DNA of 64,000 nt from Flexithrix dorotheae DSM 6795 (lineage in GTDB: Bacteria > Bacteroidota > Bacteroidia > Cytophagales > Flammeovirgaceae), in the NCBI RefSeq assembly GCF_000379765.1, contig NZ_KB903453.1:1-64000 (forward strand). The letters are read 5' to 3'. A model generated the notes under the pieces. The model ran no database searches. It was not told where the DNA came from and worked only from the letters and a program-made list of their open reading frames with translations. Of the stretch, positions 8,499-17,643 are shown in pieces. Made by a program: the position numbers and the translations under genes. Numbering within the stretch: the stretch's first letter is position 1; every line of letters begins with the position of its first letter.

Positions 8499-8552
8499 CA
8501 TCAGGGGCAAACCAGCTTTTTACCTGTTTTGGTTTGTTGGTTTAGCCTGATG
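8499..8552. other. stem-loop between sigma factor and fecR
   Basis: CATCAGG (8499-8505) pairs with CCTGATG (8546-8552). After a small internal loop AAACC (8509-8513) pairs with GGTTT (8539-8543), giving a 12-bp interrupted stem with a 25-base loop. No T-run follows, so it may be a 3' stabilising or processing element rather than a terminator. Confidence 0.4.
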
Positions 8553-8596
8553 CTTTAGGTACAAGGACTAATTTTTATTATGAAAATGGAAAGAGG

Positions 8597-9601
8597 ATGG
8601 ACTTTAAGAAAATAAAAAAATATTTTAATGATACAGCTTCAGATGAGGAAGCAATGGAAGTCATTAAATGGATAAAAAACCCTGATAATGAGGACCAGGC
8701 GATTAAACAGATGGAGAGTCGGTGGGATAAAAATAAGTTCCAGGCAGAAAAAGAGGGTCTTCTTGAACCTGAAAAGGTTTTCCAAAAAGTAAAAACCACC
8801 ATGGAAAACCAGGAAAAGCAACCCAAAATAATTTCTTTCAAAAGTTCTTCTTACCAAATCTGGAAATTTATTGCTGCGGCTGTGGTGCTGTTTTTTATCT
8901 GGAGTGGTTTAAATCTTTACCTTCAGCAAAAAAGTGAAAACTCACAGGCTACTCATCAGGTTATTTTTAAAGAAAAGCGCAACCCGGATGGAAAGCGTTC
9001 CATAATTACCTTATCAGATAAAACTAAGATTTGGCTAAATTCAGGCAGTTCCTTGCGTTACCCCAATCAATTTGCCAAAAATGAACGTGTGGTTTATTTA
9101 ACAGGAGAAGCTTATTTTGAAGTTACTGAAAATAAGGAAAGTCCATTTAAAGTAATTTCTGGAGATATTGAAACCACCGCCTTAGGGACTTCTTTTAATA
9201 TTACCGCATTTCCAAATAATCAGGATATTGAAGTGGCCCTTACCAGTGGAAAAGTTAAGGTTAGTAGCGCAAATAACAAAGCAAAAAACGAAATTCTTTT
9301 TCTGGAACCAGGTGAAAATATCATTTACAACAAAGATGTTTTAGCACTAAAAAAAGGAAAATTTGATCCTGAAATCACCTATTGGAAGGATGGTATAATC
9401 TATTTTAAAAATGCTGGAATTAAAGAAATTTCCGAAAAACTTTCCAGATGGTATGGTGTGAAATTTCAGATGAAAAGCGAGCCTAATATCTTGTATAACG
9501 GATCATTTGAAAGAAAAAGCCTTGGGGATGTGTTGGAGGGTATTTCTATTGCTACCGGAATTCAATATGAATTGAAAGATAAATCAGTGACTATTTTTTA
9601 A
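8597..9601 (+). CDS. FecR-type anti-sigma factor of the first PUL
   Basis: This 334-residue protein has a cytoplasmic N-terminal segment (about 1-85) that binds the sigma factor and one membrane helix at about 88-108. The periplasmic FecR domain (about 130-230) contains the family hallmarks TLSDKTKIWLNSGSSLRYP, LTGEAYFEVTENKESPFKV and TALGTSFNITAFP. The C-terminal domain (about 255-334) has the DUF4974 pattern IIYFKNAGIKEISEKLSRWYGV and ends GTSFERK-like as NGSFERKSLGDVLEGI. It holds the upstream sigma factor at the membrane and releases it on contact with ligand-loaded SusC. AAAGAGG just before the ATG is a fair ribosome site. A 180-base leader with a hairpin separates it from susC. Confidence 0.93.
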   Translation: MDFKKIKKYFNDTASDEEAMEVIKWIKNPDNEDQAIKQMESRWDKNKFQAEKEGLLEPEKVFQKVKTTMENQEKQPKIISFKSSSYQIWKFIAAAVVLFFIWSGLNLYLQQKSENSQATHQVIFKEKRNPDGKRSIITLSDKTKIWLNSGSSLRYPNQFAKNERVVYLTGEAYFEVTENKESPFKVISGDIETTALGTSFNITAFPNNQDIEVALTSGKVKVSSANNKAKNEILFLEPGENIIYNKDVLALKKGKFDPEITYWKDGIIYFKNAGIKEISEKLSRWYGVKFQMKSEPNILYNGSFERKSLGDVLEGISIATGIQYELKDKSVTIF

Positions 9602-9688
9602 CTCAATCAATGATAATGTAAATATGAAATGGAATACAAGTTAAATATCTTCTTGTGGCCTGATTTTAAAAGATAAGGCTGTCTAAAA

Positions 9689-9739
9689 CCTTTAAAACCG
9701 GCAATAATGTTTGGACGCGCTATCACCGGAATTTAAAGG
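9689..9739. promoter_or_regulatory. hairpin in the susC leader
   Basis: CCTTTAAA (9689-9696) and CCGG (9698-9701) pair with CCGG (9726-9729) and TTTAAAGG (9732-9739), a 12-bp stem with a small internal loop and a 24-base apical loop. It lies 42 bases before the susC ATG. The second PUL has a hairpin at the same FecR-SusC junction (41159-41188), so these may set the different expression levels of regulator and transporter genes (inference). Confidence 0.45.
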
Positions 9740-9781
9740 CTCCGAGTTTAAAGTAAATAATTACCAAAAACACTTAAAAAT

Positions 9782-12700
9782 ATGGAATTGAAAATACTAA
9801 GACAAATTTTATTTATGTCTAAGCACACATTTTTTGGCATTGTGATCCAATGCCTGTTATGTAGTATGATGCTGGCAAAGGATGGGGTTGCTCAGAAAGT
9901 CAGTATAGAGGACGTTTACATTAGTATTAATCTTAACGATGTCTCTGTAGAGGATGCATTTATTGCATTGGAAAAGCGAACTGAATTTAAGTTTAACTAT
10001 GATAAGATTTTACTTAATAAACAACAAAGAGTAACTGCTCATGCAAGAAGCGAATCCTTAGCTAATGTATTGAGGGAAATTTCCAAGGAAACAGGCTTGC
10101 AGTTCACCAGGATAGATGAAAATATTCACGTAAGGAAACAAAAAGCCTTTAATCCACCGGTAAAGGAAATAATTAAAAAAGAAAATGTTTTACAACGGAA
10201 TATTTCCGGAACTGTAATTTCATCAGATGATAATGCACCCCTACCTGGTGTGAGCATTTTAGTTAAAGGTACTTCTACAGGTACTATTACCGATGTGGAA
10301 GGGAAGTATAGATTAGATGTTCCGGAAGGAGCAACTTTGCAATTCAGTTACATCGGTTTCAATACTTATGAGGTCGTGATCACCAATCAGACAGAATTAA
10401 ATGTGGCTCTTGCTCCAGACCTGGAACAATTGGAGGAAGTAGTGGTGATTGGTTATGGTACTCAGAAAAAAGCAGATATTACTGGAGCAATAGCCACTCT
10501 GGAAGCCAAAAATGTAACGGAAAGACCGCTTATAAAGGTAGATCAGGTATTGGTTGGGCAACTGGCAGGAGTAAGGGTTAAACAAACCAGTGGTCTTCCC
10601 GGAAAAGGTTTCAGCATACAGATTAGAGGTACAGGTTCGATTTCCGCTAACAATGAGCCTCTTTATGTGGTAGATGGATTCCCGCTGGAGGTATCCCCAC
10701 AATCCAGTTCCGGTGGATTTGGAAATGGTAATCCATTAAGCAATCTGAATCCCAATGATATTGAATCTATACAAGTATTGAAAGACGCTGCTTCAGCTTC
10801 TATTTATGGTTCCAGAGGTTCAAATGGAGTGGTTTTGATTACCACTAAAAAAGGGAAGCAGGGAAAACCTCAAATTAGTTTTAATACCTATGCAGGCTGG
10901 AGTGAGACAGTTAAGAAACTGGATGTTTTAAGTGCTGAGGAATGGGTAGACAGGCAAATGGAACATATTGACTATGCCTGGGTGAGAGATCATGCCAGTG
11001 ATTTAGGAGCTACTTCCAGCCAGACTACAGAGGAAAGAAGAGCATTATTGGGATTACCTCCGGGTAGTGTAAATACTAACTACATGTATGATGACAGATG
11101 GCTTACCCCTAACCATGAAGGGTTGGATTATATTGATTACCAGGATGAGTTTTTCAGAAAGGGAGTCATTCAAAGCTACCAGCTTTCTGCAAACGGAGGA
11201 ACCGATGTGGTAAAGTATTATATTTCAGGAGATTACTTCGATCAAAAAGGAGTTGCTCAGGGAGTGGAATACCAGCGTTTTAGTGCCAGGGCAAATGTGG
11301 AGGTTACGCCTAATAACAAATTGAGATTTGGATTAAACCTGTCTCCATCTTATAGTATTGAAGATGATCCCGGAGTGGAAGGTAAGGATGCCATTACCCA
11401 TATTGTTGTGGGTACATCGCCAGTAGTGGAATCTACTGCAGGACCTTATGGAAATAATGTGGGAGATAATCCACCATATGCCTGGGGTACCTCCAGGTCA
11501 AGCCCCCTGGCTTCTGCAAGAGAGCAGGTAGGACACGCCAAAACTTTTCGAACCATCAGTTCCCTATATGGTGAATATGAATTGTTAAGTGGATTAAAAT
11601 TCAAATCAAGTGTGAATTATGATGTGCACAATAATACTGACAAAAGCTGGACACCCGCTTTTGTCACAAGAAACAGAACTGCAAGTGGCAGGTATCAGGG
11701 ATATACCAGGCAAAACTTTGTAATTGAAAATACACTTTCTTACAATAAGTCATTTGGGAACCATAATATTTCTGCTTTGGCAGGTTACTCTTACAGTACC
11801 TACAAATTCGAAAACTTTAGCATTAGTGGTACCGGGTTCCCTTCCGATGAAGTTACTACTATTAATGCTGCTTCCAGTACATCAGGAACATCAAGCGAAA
11901 GGAAGAATGTTTTGATCTCTTATTTTGGCAGGGCCCAATACAATTTTGATGACAGGTATTTAGTGCAGGCCAGTATCAGAAGAGATGGATCATCTAAATT
12001 TGGTGACAATACCAAATGGGGTATATTCCCTTCTGCTTCAGTGGGATGGAGAATTTCTGAGGAATCCTTCCTGGAAGATATTGATGTTTTGAGTGATTTA
12101 AAAATCAGAGCCAGCTGGGGTATTGCTGGTAACAATGGTGTAGGGGATTATGACCAGATTGCCAGGTTAGGATTTGCCAACTATAGTTTTGGTGGTTCCC
12201 TTGTGAATGGTCAGGTTCCTGTAAACTTTCCGAACCCGGATTTGAGCTGGGAGGAATCAGAAACTGTGGATATTGGCTTTGATTTGGGATTATTTGAAAA
12301 TAGAATTTTTGCGTCTTTTGATTATTATACCAAAAATAACAGGGATCTCCTGTTAAACATTCCAGTTCCTACCGCTAGTGGTTTCGGAAATGCTTTGACT
12401 AATATAGGAGAAGTATTGAACAAGGGATGGGAAATTGAGCTTACTACTCGAAATATGGTTGGTGAATTCCAATGGAATACCAATTTGAATTTCAGCCACA
12501 ATACGAATGAAGTTAAAAAGCTGGGCCCAAATGATACTCCTATTTTAGGTGGTAGTTTTGATATCAACCATAACATTCTGGAAGTGGGAAGGCCCATGTA
12601 CACCCTGTATTTGGTGCAGGATATTGGTATACTGACTTCCCAGGATATTGCAGATGGGTATCCTTTGCTGGGTAATCAGGAAGCCGGTGACCCAAAATAC

Positions 12701-13267
12701 CTCGATGTAAGTGGTGATGGAAAAATTGATGCCAATGACAGGACTTATTCTGGTCATCCCAACCCTGATTATGTATGGGGAATTACCAATAGTTTCAGTT
12801 ACAAAGGATTTGACCTTTCTGTACTGGTACAAGGACAATGGGGAGGACTAATTTACTCTACTTTTGGCCGGGCCATGAACAGGACAGGACAAGGTAAAGC
12901 GGATAATCACCTGGGTTATATTAGAGACAGGGTAAGATGGCAGGAAGATGGCAACATTACCGAAGAAGATGTAGTGGGAAAAGTAAGAAAATCTCCTTCC
13001 GGGTTTGGCAGGATCAAAAATACGGACTGGCTTTATCCAAATGATTACTGGAGAGTAAGGAATATTACCCTGGGCTATAACTTAGGCGGACTATTCGAGT
13101 CAAATATAATAAGTGGTGCCAGAGTGTATGTTACTGCTGAAAACTGGTTTGGTGGAGACAAATATGATGGCGGATTTAACCCGGAAGCGGTAAACAATGG
13201 AGGGGATGATTATGGCGCTTTCCCATTATCAAAATCTATGATTTTTGGGGTTAACCTTAAATTTTAA
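9782..13267 (+). CDS. SusC-family TonB-dependent outer-membrane glycan transporter with STN domain
   Basis: This 1161-residue protein has a signal peptide (about 1-38, ending GVAQ) and an STN signalling domain (about 45-120, KVSIEDVYISINLNDVSVEDAF onward). A carboxypeptidase-like CarboxypepD_reg domain follows (about 138-215, ISGTVISSDDNAPLPGVSIL). The TonB-box-like segment EEVVVIGYGTQKK precedes the plug (about 225-350, with SGSRGSNGVVLITTKKG-type SusC hallmark) and the 22-strand barrel ends FGVNLKF. It imports oligosaccharides using TonB energy together with the SusD lid encoded 21 bases downstream. The STN domain shows that it also signals to FecR and the FecI-type sigma factor upstream, giving ligand-dependent autoregulation. 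Full length for the family. Confidence 0.95.
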   Translation: MELKILRQILFMSKHTFFGIVIQCLLCSMMLAKDGVAQKVSIEDVYISINLNDVSVEDAFIALEKRTEFKFNYDKILLNKQQRVTAHARSESLANVLREISKETGLQFTRIDENIHVRKQKAFNPPVKEIIKKENVLQRNISGTVISSDDNAPLPGVSILVKGTSTGTITDVEGKYRLDVPEGATLQFSYIGFNTYEVVITNQTELNVALAPDLEQLEEVVVIGYGTQKKADITGAIATLEAKNVTERPLIKVDQVLVGQLAGVRVKQTSGLPGKGFSIQIRGTGSISANNEPLYVVDGFPLEVSPQSSSGGFGNGNPLSNLNPNDIESIQVLKDAASASIYGSRGSNGVVLITTKKGKQGKPQISFNTYAGWSETVKKLDVLSAEEWVDRQMEHIDYAWVRDHASDLGATSSQTTEERRALLGLPPGSVNTNYMYDDRWLTPNHEGLDYIDYQDEFFRKGVIQSYQLSANGGTDVVKYYISGDYFDQKGVAQGVEYQRFSARANVEVTPNNKLRFGLNLSPSYSIEDDPGVEGKDAITHIVVGTSPVVESTAGPYGNNVGDNPPYAWGTSRSSPLASAREQVGHAKTFRTISSLYGEYELLSGLKFKSSVNYDVHNNTDKSWTPAFVTRNRTASGRYQGYTRQNFVIENTLSYNKSFGNHNISALAGYSYSTYKFENFSISGTGFPSDEVTTINAASSTSGTSSERKNVLISYFGRAQYNFDDRYLVQASIRRDGSSKFGDNTKWGIFPSASVGWRISEESFLEDIDVLSDLKIRASWGIAGNNGVGDYDQIARLGFANYSFGGSLVNGQVPVNFPNPDLSWEESETVDIGFDLGLFENRIFASFDYYTKNNRDLLLNIPVPTASGFGNALTNIGEVLNKGWEIELTTRNMVGEFQWNTNLNFSHNTNEVKKLGPNDTPILGGSFDINHNILEVGRPMYTLYLVQDIGILTSQDIADGYPLLGNQEAGDPKYLDVSGDGKIDANDRTYSGHPNPDYVWGITNSFSYKGFDLSVLVQGQWGGLIYSTFGRAMNRTGQGKADNHLGYIRDRVRWQEDGNITEEDVVGKVRKSPSGFGRIKNTDWLYPNDYWRVRNITLGYNLGGLFESNIISGARVYVTAENWFGGDKYDGGFNPEAVNNGGDDYGAFPLSKSMIFGVNLKF

Positions 13268-13288
13268 CAAATCAAAATTAAGCTGAAA

Positions 13289-14785
13289 ATGAAAAGAATA
13301 ATATATATATTACTTTCGACATGTTTGGGTTTTTGGGCTTGTGAGGGTGATTTGGATCAAGCTCCTATTTCAGAGCCCAGTGCTGCAAACTTTTATCGAA
13401 ATGCCACTGATTTCGAACAGGCTGTAAATGGTACTTATAATGCACTTAATGGGTATTCAGTGAGACATTTTATGCTCTCTGAGGTACGTTCTGATATTGT
13501 ATATTCCCCCGGTACTGGTGTCCGGGACTGGAACCCAATTAATAATTTTGAGCGAACTTTGGCTACGAATCCATTGATGGCAGAAGCCTGGAATGTGAAT
13601 TATAATGGAATCCTTAGAGCCAATACAGTTTTAGATCAAATTAACGAATCTGTAGTTCCTGAAGCAGAAGTCCGAAATCGTTTAATTGGAGAAGCGAAAT
13701 TTTTAAGAGCTTTATTCTATTTTGACCTGGTTCGATGGTTTGGAAAAGTTCCGGTTTTTGACCACGTGCTTACCCCATCTGAGGCTCTTGAGATTCCGAG
13801 AATGCCGGTTTCTGATGTTTATGCCCTGATAGAATCAGATTTGAACGATGCCATCAATAATTTACCAGATTCTTATGATGTAAGTGGAAGAGCTACTACT
13901 TTGGCGGCAAAAGGATTATTGGCAAGAGTTTACCTCACCATGTCCGGACCTACTTATGGCATTGAAGGACCTGGTATGGATGCTGGAAAGTATAATGAGG
14001 CTCTTAACCTGTTAAATGAGGTCATTGGTAGTGGTCGTTTTGGCTGGGTTGGAGATTATTCAGAAATATTTGGGTATCTTAATGAAAATAATCCTGATAT
14101 TGTTTTTGATGTACAAGCAATTAATGATCTGGCTACGGGTGACAGGGGAATTGGGACTATTTTGCCTACTTCCATGTACGATGAAGCTTATGGCAGGCTG
14201 GTGACTCCATTTCCCGGTGGAGTTCCAGGAGATTCTCCGATCAGGCCATCTAATCAATTTTTAGCTTCTTTTGAACCTGAGGATGTTCGTGATGATTTTG
14301 CTATTCTTCCATCTTATACAGATGATAATGGTAACCTGATAGATAATGCGCAGTTCGTAAAGTTTCTTGATCTGGATTATCTTCCTGCAGATCGCTTTAA
14401 CTGGGGCATTAATTTTCCAATTATCAGGTATACCGATATTTTGATGATGAAAGCTGAAGCACTTTTGCAAACAGGTGGAAGCCAGGCAGAGATTGATCAG
14501 ATTGTAAACCAGGTGAGAGACAGAGCTGGGTTAGGTTCAGTTTCAAATGTAGATCTAGATATGCTTTTGGAAGAACGAAAAAGAGAGTTTGTGACAGAAG
14601 GATTGAGATGGCATGACCTGGTGAGAACCGGAAAAGTTCTGGAGGTGATGACTACCTGGGAAGCCGAAGATGATGCAGCCAACAAAATCTCCAATATAAA
14701 TGCCAACGATATTATTTACGCAATTCCACAAAGTCAACTGGACGTAAAACAAGGGCTTTATGAACAAAATGAAGCCTATAAATAG
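13289..14785 (+). CDS. SusD/RagB-family glycan-binding lipoprotein
   Basis: This 498-residue protein has a lipoprotein signal with Cys18 in LGFWAC. The SusD N-terminal domain begins LDQAPISEPSAANFYRNATDFEQAVNGTYNAL. TPR-like helices (AEAKFLRALFYFDLVRWFGKVPV) and the RagB C-terminal domain (YTDILMMKAEALLQTG, LLEERKREFVTEGLRWHDLVRTG, YAIPQSQLDVKQGLYEQN) are all family hallmarks. It sits at the cell surface as the lid of the SusC barrel and captures oligosaccharides. It is co-transcribed with susC and followed by a strong terminator at 14855-14885. The enzyme genes downstream must therefore rely on read-through or their own promoters. Confidence 0.95.
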   Translation: MKRIIYILLSTCLGFWACEGDLDQAPISEPSAANFYRNATDFEQAVNGTYNALNGYSVRHFMLSEVRSDIVYSPGTGVRDWNPINNFERTLATNPLMAEAWNVNYNGILRANTVLDQINESVVPEAEVRNRLIGEAKFLRALFYFDLVRWFGKVPVFDHVLTPSEALEIPRMPVSDVYALIESDLNDAINNLPDSYDVSGRATTLAAKGLLARVYLTMSGPTYGIEGPGMDAGKYNEALNLLNEVIGSGRFGWVGDYSEIFGYLNENNPDIVFDVQAINDLATGDRGIGTILPTSMYDEAYGRLVTPFPGGVPGDSPIRPSNQFLASFEPEDVRDDFAILPSYTDDNGNLIDNAQFVKFLDLDYLPADRFNWGINFPIIRYTDILMMKAEALLQTGGSQAEIDQIVNQVRDRAGLGSVSNVDLDMLLEERKREFVTEGLRWHDLVRTGKVLEVMTTWEAEDDAANKISNINANDIIYAIPQSQLDVKQGLYEQNEAYK

Positions 14786-14854
14786 GTGAGTTGTGGAAAA
14801 AATGCTGGATTAAGAAATCCTTTATTCCTGATCTTGCAAAAGAAAATAATTATA

Positions 14855-14885
14855 ACTGGAGGGAAATATTTCCCTCCGGTTTTTA
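14855..14885 (+). terminator. intrinsic terminator after susCD
   Basis: A stem with arms from ACTGGAGGG to CCCTCCGGT (14855-14863 and 14872-14880, one G-T pair, AAA/TTT extending inward) is followed directly by a run of T. It separates susC-susD from the enzyme genes and would allow transporter genes to be expressed more strongly than the hydrolases. Confidence 0.8.
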
Positions 14886-14958
14886 AGTCCACTGAAATCA
14901 TTTGGCTAGAAGGTTATTCCAAAAGAAGGTTTCAGGATTAAATACAGAACAATAAAAT

Positions 14959-17424
14959 ATGCAGATTTCTAAATTAATATCACTTTTTACCCTTTTACTA
15001 TTTTTTACATTTGAATTAATCGCCCAGGAAGAAACAGGTATAGGGAATTATCAATCAGGATTTAAACAAGAAGGGAATACCTTTTTCTTTTCAAATGAAA
15101 ATGCTGATGTGAGGTTAGAATTTTGTTCGCCAGAAATCCTGAGAATAAGAAGCAGCTGGGGAAGGAATTTTGAGGAAAATGAACCTTATATGGTCATAAA
15201 TTACGATTGGCCTGCAATAGATGTAAAGGCTCAGGAAGAAAACGATCATTTTATGATCAGCTCTAAAATGTTAGATGTAAAAGTGACTAAGAAACCTTTT
15301 ACTATTATTGTTTCTGATAAGAATGGTAAAGTTCTTCTTGCGGATGATCAGGGACATTTTACCAGTCAAAATCAGGTATTTGCCCAAAAGAAATTATTTC
15401 CGGATGAACACTTTTTCGGTTTTGGGGAAAGAATGGATTTTATGGACAGAAGGGGTAAAAAAGTAAATCTGGATGTAGGCAGGGGAATTGGAAGACCTCA
15501 TATTGTGGGGGCGTATAACATTTTGAAAGCGAATTATAGTCCTGTACCATTTTTCATGAGTACAAGAGGATATGGTATATTTTTACATAATTCTTATGCA
15601 ACTGAATGGGACATGGGGAGTAGTGACCTCGAAACCTATACATTCAGTGCTGAAAATGGTGAACTCGATTATTATTTTATGTATGGCCCGGATTTCCCCC
15701 ATATTCTTGACCATTATACCAATATAACCGGAAAGGCGCCTTTAATGCCTAAATTTGGTTTGGGATTACAATTGGGAACTTATAGTGGAGGAACCTGGGG
15801 GCATGAGGAAATTACTTCCACTGATTACGTAGTGGCACTGGCGAGAAGGTTCCGGGACCAGGGAATTCCTTTGGATGTATTGCATCTGGATTCAACCTGG
15901 AGAATTTTTGGTAAAACAGGCGGAAAAGGTGCTACCACATTTGAATGGCGACCCACTTTTGTCGATCCCAAAGCTATGTTCGACAGCCTATACGCTATGA
16001 ATTTAAATATGGTTGGAGTCCATATCAGACCCCGATTTGATAATGGAAATACAATCAATTTGTTGGAACAGGCTCAGGAAAAAGGGTATGTATATCCTGA
16101 AGAAGGGAAACCTGGAGAATTTGTCAATTTCTTTGATGAAAAATCAGTTGACTGGTGGTGGGAAAATGGGGCCATGAAAGTGGCTTCGCTGGGAGCAATG
16201 TTCTTTAAAACTGATGAAGGAAGTGCATTTGGAAGAAAAGCGAATGAAAGTGATAAAGTTGGACCAACTAGTCTGGAGGCGAAAAAACTACACAATATCT
16301 TTCCTATTGCCTACGCAAAAGCACCATATGAAAAATTTAGTCAACACAATGGAATACGGGGGATGAACATGACTCGGGAAGGTTATGCCGGGATTCAGCG
16401 GTATCCCTATATTTTCGCAGGAGACTGGCCCAGTGAATGGCAGTATTTTGCTCCGGTAATTAAGGCAGGATTGAATATTGGTTTATCCGGAGTAGGTAAC
16501 TGGGCACACTGCATGGGTGGTTTTGAACATGCGGCAGATCCTGAATTGTATATCAGATGGTGTCAGTTTGGGATGTTTAGTCCGGTAGCTCACCTGTTTG
16601 GTATGGATCATCCGGGATACAAAGAACCGTGGAATTATGGCGAAGAAGCCTTGGAAATCTTCAAACAATACGATTTACTTCGATACAGCCTCATTCCTTA
16701 TATCTACAGTCATTCTTTCGAAATGAATCAAAGGGGAATTCCGATTATGCGCGCATTGGTACTGGCTTATCAGGAGGACGAAAATGTATACGAAATTGCC
16801 GATCAGTATATGTTTGGAAACAGCATGATGATTTGCCCGGTTACGGAAAAAGGGGCCCAAACCCGTGTGGTATACCTTCCTGAAGGCAACTGGTTTAATT
16901 ATTGGACCGGAGAAAAGTACGAGGGGAAACAATATATCAGTGTTTTATCACCGATTGATCAAATGCCAATTTTTATAAAAGAAGGGGGAATTATTCCAAT
17001 GCAAAAGCCTCCTCAGTTTATTGGTGAAACCCCAACAGAGCGAATAATACTGGATATTTACCCGGGAAAATCCTCTTCCTTTGAATTATATGAGGATGAT
17101 GGCAAAAGCATGGCTTATCAACAGGGTGAATATGCCACTACTAAAGTAACATGTATAGAGGATGAAGCATTAGTAAAAGTAAATATCCCTAAGCCTACCG
17201 GTCAATATCAAATTCCACAAAGAGCGTATTACCTTCAACTTCATTTAGGAACAGAGCCGGCCAATGTTTTGGTAAATCAATCTGATTTGAAAAAACTGGA
17301 AAGTCCTTCAGGGAGTGAGGGTTCAAAAGGATGGTATTATGAATCAGCACAAAAAATACTTTATATAAATCCAGGATTAGGTGTTAAATCTGAAATAAAT
17401 GTTGAAATTGAAAAGGGAAATTAA
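14959..17424 (+). CDS. glycoside hydrolase family 31, secreted (alpha-glycosidase)
   Basis: This 821-residue enzyme has a signal peptide (1-22), an N-terminal beta-sandwich (about 40-245), a TIM barrel (about 262-620) and C-terminal beta domains. The GH31 nucleophile is likely Asp419 in FFKTDEGSAFG and the acid/base Asp489 in IFAGDWPSEW. An upstream Asp in LHLDSTW (about 311) is the usual substrate-binding residue. GH31 members act on alpha-glucosides, alpha-xylosides, alpha-galactosides or sulfoquinovosides, so the substrate is open. In the segment where most members have W-(S/T)-H-D-(I/M)-GGF this protein reads NWAHCMGGF: Cys518 replaces the active-site Asp, which suggests an altered -1 subsite. 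First enzyme gene of the PUL, after the susCD terminator. Confidence 0.9.
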   Translation: MQISKLISLFTLLLFFTFELIAQEETGIGNYQSGFKQEGNTFFFSNENADVRLEFCSPEILRIRSSWGRNFEENEPYMVINYDWPAIDVKAQEENDHFMISSKMLDVKVTKKPFTIIVSDKNGKVLLADDQGHFTSQNQVFAQKKLFPDEHFFGFGERMDFMDRRGKKVNLDVGRGIGRPHIVGAYNILKANYSPVPFFMSTRGYGIFLHNSYATEWDMGSSDLETYTFSAENGELDYYFMYGPDFPHILDHYTNITGKAPLMPKFGLGLQLGTYSGGTWGHEEITSTDYVVALARRFRDQGIPLDVLHLDSTWRIFGKTGGKGATTFEWRPTFVDPKAMFDSLYAMNLNMVGVHIRPRFDNGNTINLLEQAQEKGYVYPEEGKPGEFVNFFDEKSVDWWWENGAMKVASLGAMFFKTDEGSAFGRKANESDKVGPTSLEAKKLHNIFPIAYAKAPYEKFSQHNGIRGMNMTREGYAGIQRYPYIFAGDWPSEWQYFAPVIKAGLNIGLSGVGNWAHCMGGFEHAADPELYIRWCQFGMFSPVAHLFGMDHPGYKEPWNYGEEALEIFKQYDLLRYSLIPYIYSHSFEMNQRGIPIMRALVLAYQEDENVYEIADQYMFGNSMMICPVTEKGAQTRVVYLPEGNWFNYWTGEKYEGKQYISVLSPIDQMPIFIKEGGIIPMQKPPQFIGETPTERIILDIYPGKSSSFELYEDDGKSMAYQQGEYATTKVTCIEDEALVKVNIPKPTGQYQIPQRAYYLQLHLGTEPANVLVNQSDLKKLESPSGSEGSKGWYYESAQKILYINPGLGVKSEINVEIEKGN

Positions 17425-17466
17425 TCTCTAGTACCACAGGTCTTAAATAAGTAACAGAATTATAGG

Positions 17467-17554
17467 ATTGATAATCAGATTGTTAACTCACAAACATATT
17501 TCCCTTATTTCGTGCTAGTCACACTGGAAAAAAGGGAAAATCTGATCAATCAAT
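17467..17554. other. structured region between GH31 and GH106 genes
   Basis: ATTGAT (17467-17472) and ATCAGATT (17474-17481) pair with AATCTGAT (17539-17546) and ATCAAT (17549-17554). Inside, TTTCCCTT (17499-17506) can pair with AAGGGAAA (17532-17539). The result is a long interrupted stem in an otherwise empty 219-base gap. It lacks a T-run. It may be a 3' end or a leader for the next gene; function unknown. Confidence 0.35.
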
Positions 17555-17643
17555 TATAAAGTGTCTGATTGAAAAATGTGGATGGATTAGGGAATTACCC
17601 CTGATAACTTTATTTTACGGTACACCCTGATCTATTAAATAAT

